The position numbers and the translations under genes are program-made. Below, piece after piece: positions 54,621 through 64,000 of a stretch of 64,000 nt of DNA. Position 1 is the first letter of the stretch, and every line of letters starts with the position of its first letter. Source of the DNA: Panonychus citri (lineage: Eukaryota > Arthropoda > Arachnida > Trombidiformes > Tetranychidae); contig NW_026515413.1 of the NCBI RefSeq assembly GCF_014898815.1, positions 51,330 to 115,329 on the forward strand. Direction: 5' to 3'. The notes beneath the pieces are model-generated. The model made no database searches. It had not been told where the DNA came from and saw only the letters and a program-made list of their open reading frames with translations.

Positions 54621-55629
54621 CTTCGAGGTAGAAAGTTTTTGGAAGTTGTTTCAGGAAAGTATCATCCAAATCGGACAGAAAATTGTATGATAGGTTAATT
54701 GTCGCAATGCATGACAATAACTCAATATTTCTGGGGGTAAGAATCGTAAATGATTATTGGACAGATCAATGGTTTCGACAGCGATCAATCCACGGAAGGC
54801 TAAGGGTTCCAGAGAGTTTATTTGATTAAGGCTTAAATCAAGTTCTCGTAGTTTGGCCATATCACGGAATGTATCATTCTTTATGGTGAACAGTTTATTT
54901 GAATCGATTTCAAGATGTTCAACGCTCAATAATCCGGCGAAAGTGTTTTTTGTGAGAATAGAAATTGAATTGGACGATAAACTTATGTTAGCTAATTTGG
55001 TTGATTCTCTGAACACAAAGTCGGGTAAAAAGGAGATGTTATTATCTTCCAGTCTAACTTCAAGAAGATATTTCAATCCTCGAAATGCTGTTTTATGAAT
55101 ATCTATCAGTGCATTCGATGATAAATCAAGCCGTTCGAGATACGGTGCTAAATTAGCAAGAGCTCTATGATTGATAATTTTGGTGAGACTATAATTATTC
55201 TTAATGGTCAGTGATTTGAGTGAACTTTTCAAAGGATTTTTAACAGATGAAATCGAAGTGAATTTCCAGTTTGTTAAAGTTATCTCTTTAACTGATGGCG
55301 CTAAATTGTTGAATAAAACGGAGGGAAAATAGCTCACGTTGACACCATCAAATTTATGAACATTCAAATGCACCGAACTATAAGAATAATTGTTAGTTGA
55401 ATTGTGAATACGACCGGGGCGCGAAAACTTGGTCCACAAGGCTGAATCAAAATCCACTCTACCAATTGAACATTCCAGTACATTGGGCTCGCATGTACAA
55501 TTTGCATCAAAATCTTGAATTTCTTTGAAACAGTCATCATAATAATAACCACCACAGGTAATAGGGGACAATAATAGGATAACTATAACTAAATTATTAC
55601 ACAGATTGTTCGTAAATATATTCATGATG

Positions 55630-56190
55630 ATCACAATAATGACTCCAATGTTAACGGATTTTATGAATCGGTTCTTTAAATTACTTGTTTATTGAACCTT
55701 TGGTTTAGGTGTCACAGGTAAACAATAGTCGATTTTGAATGTAGGAATGAAAAAATTATACACTTCGAGAACGAGAAGACTTTTAATGGAAACTAACACT
55801 TTGATATCTTGTAAATTATGATGATAAGAGAGCGAAAAAATCTTACAGATCACACCATGGTGAAGAAATGAATATGATGATTAAGTCCGATTTTACTTAG
55901 TGATATTGTAGATAAGTACTTAAGCATCATCAACCTGATAGTATACGGTACTTACTAAGATCATATATTTAGGTTTATATTTTCTAGATTAAGTTAAATA
56001 TTAATAATAACAAGGGGGCAAGCGATCAACATGATCGCTAAGCTTATACAATATTGTTAGTTTCATATATACAGTGCTAAAATTTGGCATTTGCTAATTC
56101 ACGAATGCGTTCCTGGTTCCCATACGATCGTATGTCACAGACCAGGTCATTTCTGTGGACATACGATTACTTTTAATTTCTTTACGCGGC

Positions 56191-56248
<58 letters not shown>

Positions 56249-56470
56249 CAACAATGTAACTGTTAAACAATACTAATATTGATAGTTGAAGGATACGAAA
56301 AGAGGCAAAAGTCAAAAGAAAGAGAAATTTTGAATCTATTAATATTTTAAGTTGCTGCAGAATTCAAAAAGCTGTCGAATGGTGGTTTTGATATTTTTGT
56401 AGCGCTTCAACTTTTTCTTGCATGTTTGCATCAAAAAACGTGAATCGTAATAATTGTGTGGTTAAAGTAA
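55630..56470. other. Upstream flank of LRR copy 2 and microsatellite
   Basis: The first 130 bp parallels the flank of LRR copy 1. A (TC)n tract lies at about 56191-56244. No gene was supported; the ORF spanning it is a translation of the repeat. Confidence 0.5.
56191..56244. repeat. (TC)n microsatellite
   Basis: About 26 TC units, uninterrupted. Confidence 0.93.
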
Positions 56471-56474
56471 AAAA

Positions 56475-56790
56475 TGTGATGGCCATTAGGCTTGATGATA
56501 TTCCAGGATGTGATTGGGTCAAATACTTTTCTGTATATAAATTGGTGAAACCATAACGACCAAATGGGTTTTTTTATTCGAGGAAAGGCCAGATCGTAGT
56601 TAGTTAGCTCCATTTTGAATGCTGCTGTAATAATAATGCGAAGGTGTAAAAAAGGTTTTAAAAAACTATGTTAGCAAATGGAGTCAATAGAAAAGTTCAA
56701 TTAGTAAAAGAAAAGGTTAATAATTCAATTGGTCAAGACGAACTGAGAATTGCAATTAAATTTAGAATTTGGTTAAAATATAATTTTTTC
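56475..56790 (-). pseudogene. Fragment of a second ionotropic-receptor-like gene plus its flank
   Basis: 56475-56655 matches 52440-52640 of the IR-like gene (the stretch around LYTEKYLTQSHPGILSSLM and SGNYDLAFP) with deletions and an early stop. 56680-56790 matches the 53091-53258 flank of the same gene. The two matches are compressed together in the same order, so a block that held the IR-like gene and its upstream flank was duplicated and mostly deleted. Confidence 0.75.
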
Positions 56791-56794
56791 CTCT

Positions 56795-59070
56795 CAAAGA
56801 TGGAGCCACTAATAGCATTTATCTTTCCTTTCGTTAGGGAAAATTGTAAATAAAAGTAACAAGTTTTTAGTTGTTAACAATTGTTTTCGATTAACAGTTG
56901 ATTAAACAATTAATTGTTTAGATTTATCCTTCAAAATTGAATCAATCAACTGATTATCACTTGTAAAGGTCTAATATTTAATCAGCTAACTTTTTGTGTT
57001 CTCAAACTTTATATTTATTTGGGTTTGACTTTTTTTCAACTCATTAATATGATTAAACCTTTAAATTGATTGTTTAATTATTAATAAAAGATGAAAGTTA
57101 CATTTGGTGCTTGGAAATTCATTTATAATTGATTAATATAATTATCATCATGCTAATTATTTGGTTTCTTCAATTTCCTTTTCCATGGATGTATTAGATT
57201 GTTAATCTTTTATTGAATTTAATGTCAATCTAATTATAGTTTTACATTAATCCTTTGGGTTTATTATGGAGATAAATAATTTAATTAATCACCTAAGTGA
57301 ATTAATCAGCTGAAACATTGATTGTTTCATATAATGCAAGGTTAAATTGTTATTGTTTGATGGGAAATCATTCAATTTAGACTGAAAAGATTTACCCTTT
57401 AAATTAATTTTCTTTATTCTCAGTTACCATTGCAAAACAATAGACGAAATTGTGTTTTAATTGTTACAGTACAATGATAACTAGATTAAAATCTATGAAT
57501 TAACAAGATAGAAATAATTAGACAAGGTTAATTTAAATTGTTACAATGATAACCTAAGTGTGAAGAGTAAACATTAAGTTGATTTAATAACAAGACAATG
57601 ATAACAATTAAAAAAAAAGTCGAAACAATTAGAAAAATCCTTGAGAAAATTATTAACATTTAAATGATCAGTGTAAACGGTTTTCAACAATTGAGTTAAT
57701 TGTTCCGATATGAGAAAAGTTAATTTGTAATTAGTGAACGAGATGTTAAATAATTAATCTGAAAAGTTTTCTCATTCATTCAATATATCAACCAACTAAT
57801 TACCAAGTATTAATTGTAAAAATGTCAATTAATGTCTGATCACAAAGATTTGATTGTTATCAACAATCAAATTAATAGTTTGATGTCTTTTCAATGAAAG
57901 TTGACAATTAAATTAACCAAAAAAGGTCATCAAATAACATTATTATCAACGAGAGAAATTAATTTGAAAGCTATAAAATCCAATGTTTTTATGACTCGAA
58001 AGACAATTAAATCAACTCATTGATTGTGATAACAATTAGAATATCATATTCGTATGTTATATATCATATTATGATCAAAGTATACAAGTAATTAAACGAA
58101 GACAAGGTTAATTGTAGCGAAATTGAATTGATGACAAGACGATGAAAACAAAATGTAATAACCATTTAAATGAGAATCACGCATACCCTGTATATGTATC
58201 GTGACTATCCTTGGGAAAATTTTCTTATTGTTTTAGTTAGCAGATTTTAAATATCATCAATAATCATAATTTAGCTAATTTGATTATGTTAAAAAAGACC
58301 AGCAATCAATTTGTTACAATCAAAAAGCTATTTTTATCAGGATATCCTTTGGGTAATCATAATAATAGCAACTCAATCAATCTAATATTTAATTTAACCA
58401 GAATCTATTATTCTGGTTCCTGGTTCATATGATTAGGAAATGATCTAGTTTAATCAGCAAATTTCCATTGGTTAAGTAGTTGGATGATTATTATTTAGTC
58501 GCTAGGGTTTAATTGTGCAAGTAAACACCCAGTGATTAACTTTAATCACTTGTCTGATATTTTCACAGGGAATTGATTGAAAAGTTTTGTTTAAATTAGG
58601 TTAATATTATTAATACTTGTGAAAGTTTCGTTTTGTTTGAATTGTTTTTTTTTCGTTGTCGCTGATTGTGTAAATGTGATTAATTGATTAATCGATCAAT
58701 GACTTATACCACTTCGTTCGTGGCTCGGTTCGGGTTCGTCTTAATTGTCTGAGTTGAATTTTCTCTGTATTTTGTTGACCACAACAAGTGTCATTGGATA
58801 GATTTTCAAATTGATAATATGATTGATCTCTCTCTCTCTGGGTGTAACTGGCTTTTGAATTGATTTAAATTAATTATTGGTGGTGATGTTCATTTATCCG
58901 TCCGCTTATTTGCAATTAAAAAAGTCTTGAAGGTTATCATGGGAGTTTGTGTTTTTCTCATGTTTTGCAAGAGATGATGTAAGAAGATAAAATAAGAATT
59001 GGTTGATGATACAAACAATTTCATTCGATGGTAGAAAAAATTGTTCATAGTGTACATTTTTCAAGTTAAT
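56795..59070. other. AT-rich intergenic region
   Basis: About 2.3 kb, no gene recognised. A GC-richer stretch at 58700-58745 (CGTGGCTCGGTTCGGGTTCG) has no associated reading frame. Confidence 0.4.
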
Positions 59071-59072
59071 TC

Positions 59073-59355
59073 TCTTAGGCCAGTTTAGAGCTGAATCCAG
59101 TTTCGCTTGTGTCTCTGGGACGGAATTTTTCACCTTCTTCTGAAAGTGAAGATCTCAATTCTTTAACCAATTCCCTGAAGTGGAGTGAGTCAAGATTCTT
59201 GGCCAATAGATGAAGAATAAACCAATCACCGATTCGAGCGTGATCTAGAACTTCCCGAAGATGATTTCGATCCGCGATTCTTGCAGCAGATCGCAGGTAA
59301 AGATAACGGAAATGAGGAAAATATGATTATCACTCTTTCAATGATAATCCATCCA
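59073..59355 (-). pseudogene. Innexin C-terminal pseudogene fragment
   Basis: The minus strand reads WIIIERVIII, then after one extra base RYLYLRSAARIADRNHLREV, LDHARIGDWFILHLLAKNLD, SLHFRELVKELRSSLSEEGE, KFRPRD..., and a stop at about 59073. This matches residues about 280-374 of the innexin at 10404-11528. The one-base insertion lies in the IIIF-SSF region (about 59325). Nothing innexin-like precedes it on the minus strand within the next several kb, so TM1-TM3 are missing. A terminal exon of a spliced innexin is a less likely alternative because of the frame break. Confidence 0.8.
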
Positions 59356-59359
59356 TTGT

Positions 59360-60223
59360 TTTTTACTCTTTGTTTCAATTACTTATTGATCGTCTTAAAG
59401 TTTTGAATGTTTATAATTATCATAATTGAGAGAGGAGATGATTAGTTAAATTATACTGATTGAAATGAGTAAATTTCAATTGAGTTTATAAAAGAAAATT
59501 ATCTTTCTAATTGGAGTGTAGGTTAAATTGTTAATTAACTTGATTGTTTTGATGGATTTAGTTTATGTTTATGGTAAATTCAATTTATTATTTTATCCTT
59601 TTAATTATTTTGTAATAGTTTTCAATTGTTTATTTCATTTAATTTAGATTTGTTTTTTACTCTTATATATTGCTTACTTAACTTTTTTTTGTTTCAAGTT
59701 TTGTTTATGTAATTTTGTGTTGTTGTTGTTGTTTTTGATGGTGGTGGTGGTGGTTGAAGTTGTGGTGTTGGTGGTTTTTGTTGTGATTGTGGTTGTTGTG
59801 TTGGTGATAATCATGAACAAGATGAAAAGAGAAATGAAATTGTTTTGACAATAAAAAGAAAAACAATGTGAATAGAAATAAATGATAATTTCGACGAAAA
59901 TATGACGACAAAGGCCCAAAAGTCATGATATTAATCATCATGTTTCATCTGATTGAGAAAGATAGGAAAAGGAAATGATGAGAAGTGAAACCAGCTCACA
60001 ACACACAGATGAGGAAAGAAAAAAAAAAGTTACAACAAATATCTAGGGAAAGAAAGAAAATGAAAATGCTTTCGAGCTGCGCTTTCGTTTCGCTGAATTC
60101 AGGGGATTAAATAAATTCTTAAGAGCATTCAAGGAGCATTGGAATATCTTGTTGATTTGATTTAATTTGATTAATTGATGTTTCTACTAATGTTCCCATG
60201 TTTCTTTTATTTTTGATAATTGG
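59360..60223. other. Intergenic and 3' UTR region with GTT/GGT-rich tract
   Basis: A (TTG/GTG)n-rich patch at about 59718-59812 yields apparent Thr/Asn-rich frames on the minus strand, which are not genes. The rest is probably the 3' UTR of the protein 4.1 gene. Confidence 0.45.
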
Positions 60224-63200
60224 CTAGTTTATGCTTGATTGTTGAGAGATCTCTATTTTCTCGACTGTCATGTCAGGATTCATCATAGTCGCTTCTTGGA
60301 TGGCATCAGCTAACGCTTTGTCATGATCTATTGGCTCTCCATCGCTTTTAATGGTTATCTTTTGTTCAACACGAGTTTCAACGACACCGTCTTTCTCCAT
60401 TTTATACTGTAAAAAGAGAAATGAAAATTTATAATTAATGAATGAATGAACATTCTGTAAGGGGGATGGTGAATAGAGCGATTAATGATATTATATGAAA
60501 ACTGATCTAAACAATAATTGAATTTAAGTTGAGCATTAGTTTAGGAAAGAAAACAATCTAATTTGATGGACATTCAACTAATCATCTTCCTCAATTTTGC
60601 CTTCCAATTTAAAGGTTAAGCTTGAATTGGATGCGTAACTAAATGAGTTTAAGTATCTGTTGGTTACTCTGAAAAATAAACAATGATAATAGTAATTTAG
60701 TAAAGGATTGTTCTCATCTTAATATAATGTTGTCAACAATTAAGCTTTCAAAGGGATGAAGATGATACTAAAGATGATGATTAAGATAACCAAGGGAAGA
60801 GAATAGAAAAGGGTAGCCCACTTAATTTTTTTGTTTTCTTTAATAAGCTTAATTGATTGAGCAATTTAATCTATAGTTTGAGGTCAACTTTCAAAGATGA
60901 TCGTTGATAATAAGGAAATGATGAGTTTAAATTATATAACACTATGTGTCTATCAGAAAACAATAACAATTTTATTATTGTCTTGAACTAATCACAATTA
61001 AAATTGTGATGTGAAAATTATATCAACTCTTTGACATTTGTTATATTTGAAGAAACAAATTGGAGTCAAATCATCCGAAGATGAAAACTGGGTCACTAAA
61101 GTATTACTATGCTAACGATTATCGTGGGTGTTTATTATAAAAATAAAAAACACCATAGTTAGAAGATGATAATTGAAGCTATTTAAGAACTGAAGGTGAA
61201 TTACAATTGTTGCTGATTAAATTGGTTGTAAATTAGAAATTAATGTTTACTAATAGATCTTATCGACTTGTAATAACAGGAGACGAAACAATTTACAGTA
61301 AAAAAAAAATATTCATTCTCATCTTCATTCTTATTCATTCATCATTACTCACGCACTCTGAGCATGTGAGTGAGTCAAGTCAAGATGAATAAGATAACAA
61401 AAAGATATTCAAACATCATTTTCGTTACGAACTAACTTGAAATTAGCAAAACTGAACAACTAAAAGTTAACCATCGTTTCAAATGTCAATATGAGAAAAA
61501 CTGAATGAAATTGAATTAAAATTATAATCAGGATAAACTAAATTAGAGCAACGCACTTAAAGAGATCTAACAGCAAATACTAATCATTTCTATGAGACAA
61601 TTAAAAGTAATGACAATTTCAATTTAGGTGAATCATAGATCTTAAACATTGAGATTAATTTGAAGAGGATACTTTTATACACACCGTAACAGTTTCTACG
61701 GTTCTAGTTTTACTAGAAAGAGATTGTGAAGAGATTAACTCAGATTGAGATTGACTTAGGCCTGTTGTTGGAGAAATTGTTTCACCGGCATCTCTTGAGC
61801 TCTCTCTTTCAATGTAGGTTGATCGAGGTGGTGATGGTGATTTAGTTCGAGCACCACCAGCTCCTTGGCTACCATTTGCGGTTGTTGTTGTTGGTGGTTG
61901 TGGTGGTGGTGATGTTGGTGTTACAGGTGATGTACGACTTGGTTTAGATGGAGTTGTTGATGGCACCTAAGTGATGACAGGAGTAAGAAAAGAAATTTAT
62001 TAATATTTTAATCAAATTGGTATCAATTGATAACAAAGAAAAACAATCATATGAATGCAATTTGAAAACAACTCGAGATGTTTTATCATTAATATCATAA
62101 TGGTTGCTCTCGTTTAAATCATTAGCTTAATCATCCTACATTTTTTTCATGATTAATAGTGTTGTTATTATTGTGGAAGATTATTTAACCCAAAGATACA
62201 TTCAAGGGCTTCCATTGAGTCTTAACTTCCTGATAATATTATCAATTTAATGCTGATAGTTTATGTGAAGCTCATACATCAATTGTACTTTCATTGTATT
62301 TGTGAGGTAAACAGAAAGGTAACTTTTTTTTTCAATCAATATAATTGACCTCATCTTGAAAGCAATATAGTTTTTATCTAACTCATAAAGATAATCAAAT
62401 CATTTAAATAATATCAAACTACTGGTATAGTTAATTTATGGTTGAGCTATATGATTCTTAACACTTAAGGTTAATCGTGATCAAGCCGTTTAAGTTGATC
62501 AATCAAAATTATTCATTCACTTTGGTTAATAGGAAATTATGAATTCATTTAACAACATCTCAACTCCTACCTCAAGATGTATCTTGATTTTGGTTTAATT
62601 TGTTTCTCATTTAACTCTTAATTAAGCCTATCATTAGCAATTATAATTGTTAAACAACAATTGAAACACTTACATTTGGTCCTTTAGTAGTTGTGTAGGA
62701 AACTTTTCTTGTTTCTTCCGTTTTTATTGGAACAGGTTCAATACCCATTTTCAGTTTAGATGGATCGATGTCGAAACCTTCGGCCTGAAGTAACGGGGCG
62801 ACATCTTCTAATTTTCCAGTGATCACTTTGGACGTTTCGTGGATTTTGGTTCCAACGGTTCGCTCTTTCTCCTCAGTAACATGGATCGTTTTCTTTGTAT
62901 TTAATCCTTTCTCTGGGTGTTTTATTGTCTCTTCACCAGTCTTATAGTTACTTGTGGTTGATGTTGTTGTCGATGAAGTTAGGGTGCGACTTGATTCACT
63001 AATCTGAGGAGGAACCGGTGACTTTCCTGTCCTACGAGATCCATCACTTGTCTAAAATATTAATCATAATTAAATTGAGAAAAAAATGAGAAAAATGAAG
63101 AAATGATTTTATGATAGATGAGTAGATGTATTATGAATAGATGATGATAATGATGATGAAACCTGACCCATAATGATAATAAGCCATTGAGAAGCGAGAG

Positions 63201-64000
63201 TAGGTAATTAGTATCAGAAGGTTAATGATTACTTGAAAAGAAAAGGTGAATAGTCAAAGCAAATAGCAAATTTGGTGATTAGAGTGATTGTATTAGTGCA
63301 TAAGTGACAATGAAAACTTGACAGTCTTCATAAGTGAGTAAAAAAAATTAGTACATTAATAATTAGCCATTTTTCCTGAACATCATTTATAATCAAGGTT
63401 GATCATAAGTGTTTTTAAGTTAGTTTGGTTATTGATGTTATTTCATTGATATTAATAGTTTCAAGAGATAAATGAAAACTGGGCAAGGCAATGGCGAGTA
63501 ATTAGTTAATTTTTGTGTTGCCAAAAGTTAAATAATAAATGAGAGAATTGAAAATGAATTGAATAATAATATTTGTGTGCATATGAGAAAAATAGGTGGG
63601 GAATGAGAGAGTAAATCAAGTGAGAATATGAAAAAATCATAAAAATAAAAAAAGGAAAACGAAAATACCGAATCAATTAGACTGAGCTTATTGTTAGAGG
63701 TGGTGCTTGTGGTTGTTGTGGGGACAACGCCAACTATTACAGGTTTAGAAGCGGCAGCAGTCAGTGAATGGTATGGTGAGGAAGGTTCAACTACTTCTTC
63801 CGTTTCTTCAACAGAACCGTCGGATTTAGTTATAACTCGTTTTCTACTTGCATGGGTTATACGAGGGGCTGACGAGATCGGTGAAATATCCTTTCCGGTT
63901 TGAAGGTTAGTTGAGGTTAAATAGCTGCTATAATCCCCACCGGTGGGAGATGTAGGTGATTTAGTGCTAGTTAATGGTTTAGTGGGGGACGAGGTTGATG
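60224..64000 (-). CDS. cora: Protein 4.1/coracle homologue, 3' part only
   Basis: Protein 4.1 family members link membrane proteins to spectrin-actin; arthropod coracle works at septate junctions. Four exons all join in phase 0: 64000-63669 (runs off the window; ASRKRVITKSDGSVEETEEV), 63051-62674 (GTKIHETSKVITGKLEDVAP, ETRKVSYTTTKGPN), 61966-61685 (Pro/Ser/Thr-rich; TRTKSPSPPRSTY), and 60406-60224. The last exon is the conserved 4.1 C-terminal domain, reading YKMEKDGVVETRVEQKITIK, DHDKALADAIQEATMMNPDM and TVEKIEI, then stop. The FERM and spectrin-binding parts must lie to the right. The middle exons are low-complexity linkers, as usual in this family. The CTD identity is clear; the assignment to coracle and not another 4.1 paralogue rests on arthropods having one main 4.1 gene. 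Confidence 0.85.

Larger units (their letters stand above)
53253..55625 (-). pseudogene. Leucine-rich-repeat protein copy 2, single-base frameshift
   Basis: Tandem paralogue of the LRR gene at 45007-49710. Exon 1 (55625-54621) carries the same signal peptide, cap and LRRs and is very similar, but is 1005 nt against 1006 in copy 1. One base is missing near 54707 (GCATTGCGACAATT for GCACTTACGACAATC), so the frame runs into a stop at about 54651 (CPIWMILS). Correcting for this indel would restore agreement with copy 1 to the same donor. Exon 2 (53713-53253) is open and joins in phase 1: GNQWSCNCNLIDYSKNLLID, then a tail different from copy 1, with an acidic/Arg segment and four AEQL-type repeats near the end. 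It has no hydrophobic C-terminus. It may be a young pseudogene or a sequencing artefact. Confidence 0.7.

Noticed and set aside
56091..56276. Frame with a long Ser-Leu run
   Set aside because: Translation of (TC)n.
58700..58745. Possible tRNA or structured RNA in a GC-richer patch
   Set aside because: GGTTCGGGTTCG resembles a B-box at a glance, but no cloverleaf or A-box was found at proper spacing.
59674..59941. Thr/Asn/His-rich minus-strand frames
   Set aside because: Produced by a GTT/GGT-rich simple repeat.
1..64000. CRISPR arrays, prophage or bacterial operons
   Set aside because: No spaced direct repeats, no Shine-Dalgarno-led gene strings; spliced animal genes throughout.

Overview
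This is eukaryotic DNA: AT-rich, with short GT-AG introns (many of 50-250 bp), long (GA/TC)n and (GAT)n tracts and animal gene families. An innexin, a clathrin light chain, a protein 4.1/coracle C-terminus, BLOC-1 subunit 5 (Muted), OMA1, DEG/ENaC-like channels, an ionotropic-receptor-like protein, serine carboxypeptidases, an acid lipase and a DM9 protein together point to an arthropod. Compactness, base composition and gene types suggest an acariform mite, perhaps a spider mite of the Tetranychus type. That placement is inference; no marker gene proves it.

Layout. 1-6600 is a gene graveyard: a decayed MAM-domain gene (about 1018-1640, - strand), several relics of OMA1 in both orientations, and an unresolved exon at 3529-3978. 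A small unrecognised two-exon gene lies at 7323-7691 (-). An innexin is at 10404-11528 (-) and the intact two-exon OMA1 at 13660-15137 (-). 18305-19132 (+) and 22975-24154 (-) are CRAL-TRIO lipid-binding proteins, the second with a frameshift. A MITE-like element (19775-20141) and a serine carboxypeptidase (20985-22379) lie between them. 26185-30081 holds three genes for secreted proteins that share a signal-peptide exon followed by a phase-1 intron. 30322-34030 is a 3.7 kb segment bounded by near-identical inverted repeats and containing a DM9 protein and a second carboxypeptidase. Clathrin light chain (34372-35287) and BLOC1S5 (36152-36716) follow. 37080-45000 contains an unresolved Asn/Ser-rich gene, two DEG/ENaC-like channels, an acid lipase, a gutted carboxypeptidase pseudogene and a BLOC1S5 pseudogene. 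45007-56790 contains two leucine-rich-repeat paralogues (the second frameshifted), one ionotropic-receptor-like gene and a fragment of another. 59073-59355 is an innexin pseudogene. 60224-64000 is the 3' part of a protein 4.1/coracle gene that continues past the right edge.

Housekeeping genes (OMA1, clathrin light chain, BLOC1S5, coracle, innexin) alternate with environmentally facing families (digestive hydrolases, secreted proteins, sensory channels, LRR proteins). Nearly every family has a broken or diverged copy inside the same 64 kb, which suggests repeated local DNA-level duplication, inversion and decay. No CRISPR array, operon, tRNA or rRNA was seen. All exon joins given here were worked out by eye from splice-site dinucleotides and reading phase.
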